Source: Candidatus Aminicenantota bacterium (GTDB lineage: Bacteria > Acidobacteriota > Aminicenantia > Aminicenantales > UBA4085). Taken from it: a stretch of 64,000 nt of DNA. Positions 1 to 8,644 of this stretch are shown piece by piece. Each line of letters opens with the position of its first letter. The first letter of the stretch is position 1. The notes beneath the pieces were generated by a model, which saw nothing but the letters and a program-made list of their open reading frames with translations, ran no database searches and was not told the origin of the DNA. The stretch spans positions 1-64,000 of the forward strand of contig PLMN01000029.1 of assembly GCA_003141555.1 (NCBI GenBank). Direction: 5' to 3'. Both the position numbers and the translations under genes were made by a program.

Positions 1-49
1 CGCTATCATGCTACCTTTTTCCGCGCGGGGCTCGCAACGACCCTTATTC

Positions 50-78
50 TTGACAGGTTCCAGGCTAGCGGCTATAGT
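50..78 (+). promoter_or_regulatory. Promoter of the cysD operon
   Basis: TTGACA (50-55), a 17-base spacer and TATAGT (73-78) form a near-consensus sigma70-type promoter. The expected transcription start is about 85, which leaves a 17-base leader before the cysD ATG at 102. No sulfur-responsive operator was recognised. Confidence 0.7.
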
Positions 79-101
79 CTGAGTCCATCCGGCATGGGAT
101 C

Positions 102-1031
102 ATGAAGCCAAGCCCGAAGCTCGAGAAATCCGTGAAAAAGTATTCCCTGACCCATCTCCGCCAGCTCGAGGCCGAGAGCATCCACATCATGCGCGAGGTC
201 GCGGCCGAGTTCGAGCGGCCGGTCATGCTCTATTCCGTGGGCAAGGACTCGTCCTGCATGGTCCGCCTGGCCCAGAAGGCCTTTTATCCCGGCAAGTTCC
301 CGTTTCCCCTGATGCATGTCGATACCGGCTACAAGTTCAGGGAAATGTATGAGTTCCGGGATAAATTCGTCAAGAAGATCGGGGCCGACCTGATCGTCTA
401 TAAGCACGCTCAGGCCGGGATCGCAAACCCCTTCTGCCTGGGCACCCAGAAATGCTGCGCCATCCTCAAAACGCAGGCCTTGGTCGACTCCATCCGCGAG
501 CACCGGTTCGACGCCGCCTTCGGCGGGGCCCGCCGCGAGGAGGAGAAGTCGCGCGCCAAGGAACGGGTGTTCTCCTTCCGCGATGAGCTCGGGCAGTGGG
601 ATCCCAAGAACCAGCGGCCCGAGCTCTGGAACATCTACAACGCCAAGGTGAACAAGGGCGAGTCCATCCGCGTCTTCCCCCTGTCCAACTGGACCGAGCT
701 CGACGTCTGGCAGTACATTTACCTGGAGAACATCCCGGTCGTGCCCATGTATTTCGCCGAGAAGCGGGACATGATCGTCCGCGACGGCCAGCTCATCCCG
801 CTCGACGGGCCGATCCCGCTCAAGGACGGCGAAAAGCCGCGCAAGATCATGAGCCGGTTCCGGACGCTGGGTTGCTATCCCTGCACTGGGGCCGTCCGCT
901 CCACCGCCAAGACCGTGCCCGACATCATCGCCGAGATGATGACCGTGCGCGTCTCGGAGCGCTCGACCCGGGTCATCGACCACGACGCCGAGGGCTCGAT
1001 GGAGATCAAGAAGCGGGAAGGGTATTTCTGA
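102..1031 (+). CDS. cysD: Sulfate adenylyltransferase subunit 2 (CysD)
   Basis: The 309-residue protein is the catalytic, PAPS-reductase-fold half of ATP sulfurylase, which makes adenylylsulfate (APS) from ATP and sulfate in the cytoplasm. The PP-loop SVGKDSSCM lies at about residues 45-53, followed by the family-typical [16 protein letters not shown] and the C-terminal [14 protein letters not shown]. Length and motifs fit full-length CysD. The ATG at 102 directly precedes the conserved N-terminal [13 protein letters not shown]. Its stop overlaps the start of cysNC by one base of shared sequence (TGATG), so the two subunits are translationally coupled. In this setting the enzyme more likely serves PAPS production than assimilation alone, because no sulfite-forming reductase gene is visible. 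Confidence 0.96.
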   Translation: MKPSPKLEKSVKKYSLTHLRQLEAESIHIMREVAAEFERPVMLYSVGKDSSCMVRLAQKAFYPGKFPFPLMHVDTGYKFREMYEFRDKFVKKIGADLIVYKHAQAGIANPFCLGTQKCCAILKTQALVDSIREHRFDAAFGGARREEEKSRAKERVFSFRDELGQWDPKNQRPELWNIYNAKVNKGESIRVFPLSNWTELDVWQYIYLENIPVVPMYFAEKRDMIVRDGQLIPLDGPIPLKDGEKPRKIMSRFRTLGCYPCTGAVRSTAKTVPDIIAEMMTVRVSERSTRVIDHDAEGSMEIKKREGYF

Positions 1032-2956
1032 TGCCGTCGATCGCCGCGTTTCTGAAGGAGAACGAGAAGAAGGACCTCCTCCGCTTCTCCACGGCCGGGA
1101 GCATCGACGACGGCAAGTCCACTCTCATCGGCCGGCTGCTCCACGACTCGAAGAACGTCTACGAGGACCAGCTCGCCTCGCTCCGCAAGGTGTCGCGCGA
1201 CACGTCCTCGGCCGAGAAGATCGATCTCGCCCTCCTCACCGACGGCCTGAGGGCCGAGCGCGAGCAGGGGATCACCATCGACGTGGCCTACCGCTATTTC
1301 TCGACGCCCAAGCGCAAGTACATCATCGCCGATACGCCCGGCCACGAGCAGTACACCCGCAACATGGCCACGGGCGCATCCATGGCCAACCTGTCCCTGA
1401 TCCTTATCGACGCGCAGAACGGCGTCCTGCCCCAAACGCGGCGCCATGCCTTCATCGCCTCACTCCTCGGCATCCCGCACCTCATCGTCGTCGTGAACAA
1501 GATGGACCTCGTCGGCTACGACCGAAAGGTCTTCGAGGCGATCAGGGACGACTTCACGGCCTTTGCCGCCAAGCTCCAGAACGTGGACATCCGGTTCATC
1601 CCGGTCAGCGCCCTCCGGGGCGACAACGTCGTCACCCGCAGCCGAAGGATGCCCTGGTATGCCGGAGAAAGCCTGCTCGAGCTCCTCGACGGCATCTATA
1701 TCGGCAGCGACCGGAACCTGCTCGATTTTAGATTCCCGGTGCAGTACGTCATCCGGCCGGATCTTCGGTTCCGGGGCTACGCCGGCGTCGTAGCGTCCGG
1801 CGTCGTCCGCAAGGGCGACGAGGTTCTGGCCCTGCCGTCCCTGAAGACGACGCGGGTGAAATCCATCGTGACCTACGACGGGAATTTGGACGAGGCGTTC
1901 CCGCCGATGTCGGTCTGCCTCACCCTCGAGGACGAGATCGACCTCAGCCGGGGCGAAATGCTCGTCCACCGCCACAACCTGCCGCGGACCGAGCGCCGCT
2001 TCGAAGCCATGGTGGTCTGGATGGGGGACAAGCCCCTCGATCTCGCCTTGCCGTATCTCGTCAAGCACACGACCCGGCTCACCCGGGCCCGGATCGACCA
2101 GGTCCGCTACAAGGTGAATATCAATACGCTTCATCGGCTGCCCGCGAAGACGCTGGCCCTGAACGAGATCGGCCGGGTCGTCTTCACCTCGAACCTGCCC
2201 CTGTTTTGCGATCCCTACACCAAGAACCGGGCGACAGGCTCTTTCATCCTGATCGACACCATCGCCAACACGACGGTCGGCGCGGGGATGATCATCGACC
2301 GCGAGCCGCCGGGCCAGCTGCCCGCGCGGATGGGCGGGGCCTCGGAAAAGAGGGGCGCGGCGGCGGGCCGTCCGCGGCGGCTCGTTTCCGCCCGGGACCG
2401 GGCCTCCCGCTACGGGCAGAAGGCCGCCACGATCTGGCTGACCGGGCTGGCCGGCTGCGGCAAGACCGAAGTGGCCTACGCCCTGGAGCGCAAGCTGTTC
2501 GACCTCGGCGCGGTCTCGGTCGTCCTCGAAGGGGAGAATGTCCGTCACGGGCTGAGCCGCGAGCTGGATTTCAGCGCGGAAGGCCTCACCGAGCACTTGA
2601 GGCGCGTCGCGGAAACGGCCCGGATGCTGAACGACGCCGGCCTGATCGTCCTCTGCGCCTTCGTATCCCCATCGGCCTCGGTCCGCGCCCAGGCGGCCGG
2701 CATCGTCGGCAAGAGCCGTTTCCTGGAAGTCCACGTGGACGCTCCGATCGAATGGTGCGAAGAACATGACAAAGCGGGCCTCTATCGCAAGGCCCGCCAG
2801 GGGAAGATCCGGAATCTGGCCGGTATCGACATCCCCTACGAGCCGCCCGTCCGGCCCGTTCTCCGGGTCGAGCCCGCCCGGACGGGAATCGACGCGGCCG
2901 CGGAGGCCATCGTGAAAAAGCTGCGGGCCGCGCGCATTTTCCCTGCGAAACAGTAG
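1031..2956 (+). CDS. cysNC: Bifunctional CysNC: sulfate adenylyltransferase GTPase subunit fused to an APS kinase domain
   Basis: This 641-residue fusion has an EF-Tu-like CysN GTPase at about residues 1-430, with G1 GSIDDGKST (23-31), G3 DTPGHEQY and G4 NKMD, then beta-barrel domains. An APS kinase (CysC) domain follows at about 455-641 with P-loop GLAGCGKT. CysN drives APS synthesis with CysD, and CysC would phosphorylate APS to PAPS. I chose ATG 1031, coupled to the cysD stop; the open frame extends upstream but that stretch overlaps cysD. The oddity is that the CysC half has lost family positions. The usual DGDN is EGEN, the usual FSxxDRxEN is FSAEGLTEH, and the SPxRxxR loop is SPSASVR. 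A canonical stand-alone CysC lies downstream at 4744. Confidence 0.93.
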   Translation: MPSIAAFLKENEKKDLLRFSTAGSIDDGKSTLIGRLLHDSKNVYEDQLASLRKVSRDTSSAEKIDLALLTDGLRAEREQGITIDVAYRYFSTPKRKYIIADTPGHEQYTRNMATGASMANLSLILIDAQNGVLPQTRRHAFIASLLGIPHLIVVVNKMDLVGYDRKVFEAIRDDFTAFAAKLQNVDIRFIPVSALRGDNVVTRSRRMPWYAGESLLELLDGIYIGSDRNLLDFRFPVQYVIRPDLRFRGYAGVVASGVVRKGDEVLALPSLKTTRVKSIVTYDGNLDEAFPPMSVCLTLEDEIDLSRGEMLVHRHNLPRTERRFEAMVVWMGDKPLDLALPYLVKHTTRLTRARIDQVRYKVNINTLHRLPAKTLALNEIGRVVFTSNLPLFCDPYTKNRATGSFILIDTIANTTVGAGMIIDREPPGQLPARMGGASEKRGAAAGRPRRLVSARDRASRYGQKAATIWLTGLAGCGKTEVAYALERKLFDLGAVSVVLEGENVRHGLSRELDFSAEGLTEHLRRVAETARMLNDAGLIVLCAFVSPSASVRAQAAGIVGKSRFLEVHVDAPIEWCEEHDKAGLYRKARQGKIRNLAGIDIPYEPPVRPVLRVEPARTGIDAAAEAIVKKLRAARIFPAKQ

Positions 2957-3059
2957 CCCGCGAGCCCCGAGGGGGGCGGCTTTCCGGTTGAAAACAAGGA
3001 GAATGTGGGGTATAAATACGTTTTCCTTTCGGCCGTCCGAGCGGCATCCGGAGAACAAC

Positions 3060-3275
3060 ATGGACAAAGAATTCACGACGATTTCAATCCCCACCGCCCT
3101 TTACAAGAAGGTTGAGGATACGATCCGCGGCACCGAAGTCTCCTCGGTCGCGAGCTACGTGGCCAAGGTCGTGGGGGAAGCGCTCTTGAAAGCCGAGGCC
3201 GAGCCCGAGGTCCTCAGCAAGGAAGATGAGGAGAAGGTCAAGGATCGCCTGAAGGCGCTGGGCTACATCGACTGA
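3060..3275 (+). CDS. Small ribbon-helix-helix-like protein
   Basis: This 71-residue protein has an N-terminal beta-strand-like stretch (FTTISIPTALYKKVEDTI) and a helix-rich SSVASYVAKVVGEALL. That pattern resembles ribbon-helix-helix DNA-binding folds of the CopG/MetJ type. An acidic tail (LSKEDEEKVKDRLKALGY) follows. The ATG at 3060 has a GGAG ribosome-binding site at good spacing; a longer frame from 2988 lacks one. It sits 13 bases before the AP-superfamily phosphodiesterase, so it is probably its operon partner. It may be a regulator of the sulfate/sugar cluster or simply a small accessory protein. The DNA-binding role is inferred from fold resemblance only. Confidence 0.75.
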   Translation: MDKEFTTISIPTALYKKVEDTIRGTEVSSVASYVAKVVGEALLKAEAEPEVLSKEDEEKVKDRLKALGYID

Positions 3276-3288
3276 GCGAAGGATCGCC

Positions 3289-4680
3289 ATGGACCGCAGA
3301 TTCCTGATCATCGGGCTCGACTCGGCCCCGTCGGAAATCGTCATCGACCGCCGGGCCGAATTCCCCGTTCTCGCCCGCCTGATCGAAGGCGGGCTGCACG
3401 GCAAGATGCGGAGCTCCGACCCCCCGATCACGATCCCGGCCTGGATGGTGATGACCACCGGCAAGGATCCCGGCCGCCTGGGCCTGTACGGGTTCCGGCA
3501 CCGGACGGGGTACAGCTACGACAAGATGTGGATCGCCACTTCGCAGGCGTTCAAGGAGCGGGCGATCTGGGACGTGGTCGGCGACCACGGCGGGCGGAGC
3601 TGCCTGGTGAGCATTCCCCCGAGCTACCCGCCGCGGCGCGTGCCGGGGGAGCTCATCTCGTGCTTCATCACTCCCGACCAGGAAAAGGAATACACCTATC
3701 CCAAGGAGCTGCGAGCGGAGATCGAGGCGAAATTCGGGCCCTACCGGTTCGACGTGGTCTTCCGGACCGAGGATCGGGACGAAATTCTCAAGGAGATCTA
3801 TGCGATGACGGCCAAGCGGTTCGACGTCATCGGCTACTTGATGGACACCCGCCCCTGGGATTTCTTCATGTTCGTCGAGATCGGCGTGGACCGCATCCAG
3901 CACGCCTTCTGGAAATACATGGATAAGGAGCATCACCTCTACGAGCCGGGGAACAAGTACGAGACCGCGATCTTGGACTATTACAAGTATCTGGACGGGC
4001 GAATCGGCGAGCTTCTGGCCCGGGTCGGCGAGGAGACCGTGGTCCTGGTGATCTCCGACCACGGGGCCAAGCGGATGAAGGGCGCGTTCTGCATCAACGA
4101 GTGGCTGATCCGCGAGGGCGACCTCGTCCTCAAGGAAGAGCCCAGGCGGGGGGCGAACATCGAGAAGACGCCCGTCGATTGGCCGAAAACCAAGGTCTGG
4201 GGGTGGGGCGGATACTACGCCCGCCTGTTCTTCAACGTCGAAGGCCGCGAGCCGCAGGGCATCATCAAGCCCGAGGACTACGAGAAGGAGCGGGAAGCGA
4301 TGATCGAGCGCCTGATGGCCATCCGGGGGCCGAACGGCGAGGCGTGGGCGACCCGGGTCATCAAGCCCAATGAGTACTTTGCCGAGGTCCGGGGCGACTA
4401 TCCGGACCTCATGGTCTATTTCGACGACCTGTATTGGCGGTCGGCGGGGACGTTGGGTTACGGCACGCTCTACCTCGCCGAGAACGACACGGGGCCGGAC
4501 GACGCCGTGCACGCCCAGGAGGGGATGTATATCCTCTACGACCCGCGCCGGAAGGAAAGCCGGCGTCTCGACATCGACATCACCGACGTGGCCCCCACCG
4601 TCCTCGCGGCCATGGGCCTGCCCGTGCCCGCGGATATGCGCGGCAAAGTCCTGGGGTCAAAGGCCGGGGGCAGGTCTTAG
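3289..4680 (+). CDS. Alkaline-phosphatase-superfamily phosphodiesterase/nucleotide pyrophosphatase
   Basis: This 463-residue, apparently cytoplasmic protein has no signal peptide. It carries a full set of metal and nucleophile positions of the type I phosphodiesterase/nucleotide pyrophosphatase family: LIIGLDSAPSE near the N-terminus, the nucleophile region PPITIPAWMVMTTGKDP, IGVDRIQHAFW, ISDHGAK and a late HAQEGMYI. It should hydrolyse phospho- or sulfo-diesters or a nucleotide-linked substrate. The substrate cannot be read from sequence, but placement between cysNC and cysC suggests turnover of a sulfo- or sugar-nucleotide. The last residues (SKAGGRS) are encoded by a repeat that begins at 4652, so the original C-terminus was probably replaced. 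Confidence 0.85.
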   Translation: MDRRFLIIGLDSAPSEIVIDRRAEFPVLARLIEGGLHGKMRSSDPPITIPAWMVMTTGKDPGRLGLYGFRHRTGYSYDKMWIATSQAFKERAIWDVVGDHGGRSCLVSIPPSYPPRRVPGELISCFITPDQEKEYTYPKELRAEIEAKFGPYRFDVVFRTEDRDEILKEIYAMTAKRFDVIGYLMDTRPWDFFMFVEIGVDRIQHAFWKYMDKEHHLYEPGNKYETAILDYYKYLDGRIGELLARVGEETVVLVISDHGAKRMKGAFCINEWLIREGDLVLKEEPRRGANIEKTPVDWPKTKVWGWGGYYARLFFNVEGREPQGIIKPEDYEKEREAMIERLMAIRGPNGEAWATRVIKPNEYFAEVRGDYPDLMVYFDDLYWRSAGTLGYGTLYLAENDTGPDDAVHAQEGMYILYDPRRKESRRLDIDITDVAPTVLAAMGLPVPADMRGKVLGSKAGGRS

Positions 4681-4733
4681 CCCTTCACCTTGACGAATGC
4701 GTACGATTTGTTGAGTGTCAAGACCTGACCCCA
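4652..4733. repeat. Short inverted-repeat element (REP/MITE-like) at the end of the phosphodiesterase gene
   Basis: The left arm TGGGGTCA (4652-4659) and CAGGTCTT (4671-4678) are mirrored by AAGACCTGACCCCA at 4720-4733, so the ends of this roughly 80-base segment are complementary. The left arm lies inside the phosphodiesterase coding sequence and supplies its stop codon. The right arm ends just before the cysC ribosome-binding site AAGGAG. It resembles small non-autonomous elements mobilised by REP-associated transposases, but no transposase is in the window. Confidence 0.5.
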
Positions 4734-4743
4734 AGGAGATATT

Positions 4744-5283
4744 ATGTGCGAGCATGATCAGAAGGGCGTGACGCTGTGGTTCACCGGCTTGCCGAGCTCG
4801 GGCAAGTCGGCCATCGCCGACCGCCTCTACGAGTTCCTGAAGGACCGCGGCTATCGCGCCGAGCGCCTCGACGGGGACATCGTCCGGCAGGACCTGACCC
4901 GCGACTTGGGCTTCTCCCGGGCCGACCGCGAGGAGAACATCCGCCGCGTGGCCTTCGTCGCCAAGCTCCTGACCCGGAACGAGATCTTCGTCCTCTGCTC
5001 GTTCGTCTCGCCCTACCGTGAGATGAGGGACCGCGCCCGCCGTACGGTCGGTTCCTTCCTCGAAGTCTACGTCAAATGCCCGCTCGAGGTCTGCATCGAA
5101 CGGGACGTGAAGGGCATGTACGGGAAGGCCCGGGCGGGAGAGATCAAGGGCTTCACCGGCGTTTCCGATCCCTACGAGGAGCCGCTCCGGCCCGATCTCG
5201 TCCTGGAAACCGACAAGGAGCCCCTCGACCGGAGCGTCGACCGGGTCCTTTCCCGGATGAAAGAGCTCGGCTTTTTGGAGTAA
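4744..5283 (+). CDS. cysC: Adenylylsulfate kinase (stand-alone CysC)
   Basis: The 179-residue protein phosphorylates APS to PAPS using ATP. All family motifs are intact: P-loop GLPSSGKS, LDGDIVR, FSRADREENIRRV, the FVSPYREMRDRAR loop, and KARAGEIKGFTGVSDPYE near the C-terminus. Length is normal for bacterial CysC. AAGGAG precedes the ATG. Because the kinase half of the upstream CysNC fusion lacks several of these positions, this is probably the enzyme that actually makes PAPS. PAPS production points to sulfotransferases elsewhere, or to assimilatory reduction. Confidence 0.95.
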   Translation: MCEHDQKGVTLWFTGLPSSGKSAIADRLYEFLKDRGYRAERLDGDIVRQDLTRDLGFSRADREENIRRVAFVAKLLTRNEIFVLCSFVSPYREMRDRARRTVGSFLEVYVKCPLEVCIERDVKGMYGKARAGEIKGFTGVSDPYEEPLRPDLVLETDKEPLDRSVDRVLSRMKELGFLE

Positions 5284-5309
5284 GATAGGAAGTCGAGGGG
5301 GGAACGCCC

Positions 5310-6254
5310 ATGAAATCCTGCCTGGTGACCGGCGGCGCGGGCTTCATCGGCTCGCATTTGAGCGAACAGCTCCTGGGCTGCGGATACGCGGTCCGGGTTC
5401 TCGACAACTTCTCCACGGGGAAGCCCGAGAACCTGGCTTCCTTCCGGGACCGGATCGAGCTCCACGAGGGCGACATCCGCGACATCGCGGCCTGCCGCAA
5501 GGCGTGCGAAGGCGTGGACTACGTCTTCCACCTGGCGGCGCTCGCCTCCGTGCCGCTCTCGGTCGAGAACCCCTTCCTGACCAACGAGATCAACGTCACC
5601 GGCACGTTGAACGTCCTCTGGGCGGCCAGGGACGCCGGGGCGAAGCGGCTCGTCTTCGCCTCCTCCACTTCGGTCTACGGCGACAACCCGGAGCTTCCCA
5701 AGCGCGAATCGATGGCCGGCGTGCCGCTCTCGCCTTACGCCCTGAGCAAGCTCCTCGGCGAGAAGACGTGCCAGTCGTTCAGCAAGATCTACGGGCTGTC
5801 GACGGTCTGCCTCCGCTACTTCAACGTCTACGGGCCGCGCCAGGACCCCAAGTCCCAGTACGCGGCGGCCGTGCCGATCTTCATCTCGCGGATGGTCGCC
5901 GGCGAGCGCCCGGTCGTCTACGGCGACGGCGAGCAGACCCGCGACTTCGTCTTCGTCCTGGACATCGCCCAGGCCAACATCCTGGCCGCGGAAACTCCGG
6001 GCGTCACGGGCGACGTCTTCAACATCGCCTCGGAAGGCAGCCTGACGATCAATGCTCTCGTCCGGACGATCAACGAGGTCTTGGGCTCGTCGCTCGAGCC
6101 GACCTACGAGCCGCCCCGGGCCGGGGACATCCTCCGCTCCGCGGGGGACATCGAGCACGCCCGCGACCGGCTGAACTTCAGGCCGCTCTATGATTTCCGC
6201 CGCGGCCTGGAGATGACGATCGCCTGGTTCAAGGCCAAGGAGAACCCCGCATGA
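5310..6254 (+). CDS. NAD-dependent sugar-nucleotide epimerase/dehydratase (extended SDR)
   Basis: The 314-residue protein has the Rossmann motif GGAGFIGSH at residues 7-15 and the catalytic Tyr/Lys pair in SPYALSK at about 142-148. NVYGPRQDP and GDGEQTRDFVFV complete the signature of UDP-hexose 4-epimerases of the WbpP/GalE-like class. Substrate (UDP-GlcNAc, UDP-GlcA or UDP-Glc) cannot be decided. Its stop overlaps the ugd start in an ATGA, so the two are coupled and probably act on the same UDP-sugar pool for polysaccharide synthesis. Confidence 0.88.
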   Translation: MKSCLVTGGAGFIGSHLSEQLLGCGYAVRVLDNFSTGKPENLASFRDRIELHEGDIRDIAACRKACEGVDYVFHLAALASVPLSVENPFLTNEINVTGTLNVLWAARDAGAKRLVFASSTSVYGDNPELPKRESMAGVPLSPYALSKLLGEKTCQSFSKIYGLSTVCLRYFNVYGPRQDPKSQYAAAVPIFISRMVAGERPVVYGDGEQTRDFVFVLDIAQANILAAETPGVTGDVFNIASEGSLTINALVRTINEVLGSSLEPTYEPPRAGDILRSAGDIEHARDRLNFRPLYDFRRGLEMTIAWFKAKENPA

Positions 6255-7555
6255 AAATCGCAGTCCTCGGAACCGGCTACGTCGGCCTCGTGACGGCCGC
6301 CGGCCTCTCCGAATTCGGGCATTCCGTCGTCGGAGCCGACAAAGTGGCCGCCAAGATCGAGGCCATCCGCCGGGGCAGAATCCCGATTTACGAGCCCGGC
6401 CTCGACGAGCTCCTCGAGTCCAACCTCCGAAAGGGGACCCTCTCGTTCAGCACGGACCTGGCCGCCACGGTCCAGGCGGCCGACGTCATCTTCGTCTGCG
6501 TCGGGACGCCCCAGGGCGACGACGGCAGCGCCGACATGTCCCAGATCGAGGAAGTCTCGCGGCTGATCGCCGAGAACCTGAACGGCTACAAGGTCGTCGT
6601 CGAGAAGAGCACGGTCCCGGTCAAGACCTCGGTCCGGATCAAGCGGACGATCTCGCTCTATAACAAGACCGGGGCGGAGTTCGACGTGGCCTCCAATCCG
6701 GAGTTCCTGCGTGAGGGCGCGGCCGTGCCGGATTTCCTCGAGCCCGACCGGATCATTATCGGCGTCGAGACCGACCGGGCCCGGGATCTCATGTTCCGGA
6801 TCTATGACCGGTTCAAGGACCGGATCCTGGTGACGAACATCGACACCGCCGAGCTCATCAAGCACGCCTCCAACTCCTTCCTCTCCATGAAGATTTCCTA
6901 CATCAACCTCATGGCCAACCTCTGCGAGCGGACCGAGGCCGATGTCGAGCTTGTGGCGAAAGGCATGGGCCTCGATCCTCGGATCGGGCCCCGGTTCTTG
7001 AAAGCCGGGATCGGCTTCGGCGGATCGTGCTTTCCGAAGGACATCCGGGCGCTGATCAGGATCGGCGACGATCTGGGCGTGGACATGAGCCTGCTCAAGG
7101 AGACCGAACGGGTGAATCAGGGGCGGGCTCGGATCTTTATCGACAAGCTTAAGAGCGCCCTCTGGATCCTCAAGGACAAGAAGGTCGGGGTGCTCGGCCT
7201 GGCCTTCAAGCCCGAGACCGACGATGTCCGAGCGGCGCCCAGCATCAGAATCATCCAGGCCCTGCTCGACGAGGGAGCCTGCGTCCGGCTCCACGATCCC
7301 AAGGCCGGCGACAACATGAGGGAGTTCTTCCCCGAAGACGGCGTCCGGACCGTCTACTGCTCCTCGCCCTATCAGGCGGCCGAAGGGGCGAACGCGCTCC
7401 TCTGCTGTACGGAGTGGAAAGAATACGCCGAACTCGACCTGGCCCGGATCCGCGACCTCATGGTCAACCCTATCCTGGTCGACGGTCGGAATATGTTCGA
7501 TCCTGCGGCGGTCAGCGCCCAGGGGCTCGAATATTTCTCGATCGGCCGAAGATAG
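6251..7555 (+). CDS. ugd: UDP-glucose 6-dehydrogenase
   Basis: The 434-residue enzyme oxidises UDP-glucose to UDP-glucuronate with two NAD. It has the N-terminal GTGYVGLV nucleotide-binding motif (7-14), the family STVPVKT segment, ASNPEFLREG, and the catalytic-cysteine motif GFGGSCFPKD at about residue 260. The C-terminal UDP-binding domain contains GLAFKPETDD. Full length. It is the last gene of the run that starts at cysD and is coupled to the epimerase. PAPS and UDP-glucuronate made side by side suggest a sulfated uronate-bearing glycan. Confidence 0.96.
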   Translation: MKIAVLGTGYVGLVTAAGLSEFGHSVVGADKVAAKIEAIRRGRIPIYEPGLDELLESNLRKGTLSFSTDLAATVQAADVIFVCVGTPQGDDGSADMSQIEEVSRLIAENLNGYKVVVEKSTVPVKTSVRIKRTISLYNKTGAEFDVASNPEFLREGAAVPDFLEPDRIIIGVETDRARDLMFRIYDRFKDRILVTNIDTAELIKHASNSFLSMKISYINLMANLCERTEADVELVAKGMGLDPRIGPRFLKAGIGFGGSCFPKDIRALIRIGDDLGVDMSLLKETERVNQGRARIFIDKLKSALWILKDKKVGVLGLAFKPETDDVRAAPSIRIIQALLDEGACVRLHDPKAGDNMREFFPEDGVRTVYCSSPYQAAEGANALLCCTEWKEYAELDLARIRDLMVNPILVDGRNMFDPAAVSAQGLEYFSIGRR

Positions 7556-7578
7556 GGCTGGGCGCCTGGGGCTTTTAC

Positions 7579-7653
7579 CGCTAACACTCGCTCGCGATTG
7601 TAGGCGCGAGCGAGTACTGCGGAATGGATCCCCGGGCAAGGCCCGGGGCCCCT
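7579..7653. repeat. Double-hairpin dispersed repeat, copy A
   Basis: The first stem is ACTCGCTCGCG (7586-7596) with CGCGAGCGAGT (7605-7615) and an 8-base loop, flanked by CCGC/GCGG. The second stem is CCCCGGGC (7630-7637) with GCCCGGGG (7641-7648) and loop AAG. A second copy at 55556-55627 has the same loops but different, still complementary, stem bases. It sits between the convergent ends of ugd and hypE, so it may also terminate transcription. Confidence 0.75.
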
Positions 7654-7657
7654 GCCG

Positions 7658-8644
7658 CTAGCAGATTCGGGGCAGCAGCTCCGACGTCAGGGGCTCGAGC
7701 AGCCGCAATCCCCCCGACGCCGTCCGGAGCAAGAGCTCGCCCGGCCGTCCGGTCGTGCCGTCCACCCGGCCGATAATGGCCGCCCTTCTTCCAAGCGGAT
7801 GCTTCCTGATCCCGGCCAGGACCGCGGCCGCTTTTTTCTCGGGGACGACCGCCACCGCCCGGCCTTCGCAGGCCAGATACAGCGGATCGATGCCCAGAAG
7901 GTCCGCCGCCGCGCGGACGGCCCTGGAGAGCGGGATGCTCTCCTCTTCGATGATCAAGGGATGGGGGGCTTGTTCGGCCAGCTCGGTGAGGATTGTGGCC
8001 AGGCCGCCCCGGGTGATGTCCCGCATCCAGAGGACGCCTGATTTCCAGAAAGGGAGGAGGAAAATCAGGGGGGCGCAGTCACTCCGAACAGGGGCTTCAA
8101 TGCCGAAATCGCCCCGGGCCGTCAGGATGGCCAGGCTGTGCTCGCCGAGCGTTCCGGTTAGGATGATCCGATCGCCCGGCCGGACGCTCCGGGGCCGCGG
8201 CACGGCCACGACCTTGCCGATGCCGGAGGTGTTGATGTAGATCTTGTCGCCCTGGCCTTGGCGAACGACCTTGGTGTCGCCGGTGACGATCCGGACTCCC
8301 GCCGCGGCCGCCGCCGTCCGGATTGAGCGGAGGATCCGGTCGAGGTCGGCTTCCTCCAGGCCCTCTTCCAGGATGAGCCCCAGGGAAAGAAAACGGGGCG
8401 CTGCGCCGGAGACGACCAGATCGTTGACCGTGCCGTTGACCGCCAGCTTGCCGATGTCGCCGCCGGGGAAGAAGATCGGGTCGACGACATAGCTGTCGGT
8501 CGTGAACGCGATCCCGCCGGGGAGATGGGAGGCGTCCAGGAGCCCCGCCAGCTCGCGATTTCCGAAGGCGGGCAGGATCTTGCCCGCGATGAAATCGCGC
8601 ATCGATTTGCCGCCGCTTCCGAGCTCCAGGCTGATCCGGCTCAC
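7658..8644 (-). CDS. hypE: Hydrogenase maturation protein HypE
   Basis: The 328-residue protein dehydrates the HypF-donated carbamoyl group on its C-terminal cysteine to a thiocyanate that becomes the CN ligand of [NiFe]-hydrogenase. It starts at a GTG (8644) overlapping the hypD stop (GTGA) and begins SRISLELGSGGKSM, the usual HypE N-terminus. TGDTKVV and the PurM-like ATP-binding core are present, and the obligatory C-terminal PRIC is intact. A longer upstream frame is an overlap artefact. hypA, hypB, hypF and structural genes are not in the window. Confidence 0.95.
   Translation of the reverse strand: MSRISLELGSGGKSMRDFIAGKILPAFGNRELAGLLDASHLPGGIAFTTDSYVVDPIFFPGGDIGKLAVNGTVNDLVVSGAAPRFLSLGLILEEGLEEADLDRILRSIRTAAAAAGVRIVTGDTKVVRQGQGDKIYINTSGIGKVVAVPRPRSVRPGDRIILTGTLGEHSLAILTARGDFGIEAPVRSDCAPLIFLLPFWKSGVLWMRDITRGGLATILTELAEQAPHPLIIEEESIPLSRAVRAAADLLGIDPLYLACEGRAVAVVPEKKAAAVLAGIRKHPLGRRAAIIGRVDGTTGRPGELLLRTASGGLRLLEPLTSELLPRIC

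Noticed and set aside
596-1030. Upstream extension of cysNC from 596
   Set aside because: Lies wholly inside cysD in another frame. CysN homology begins exactly at ATG 1031.
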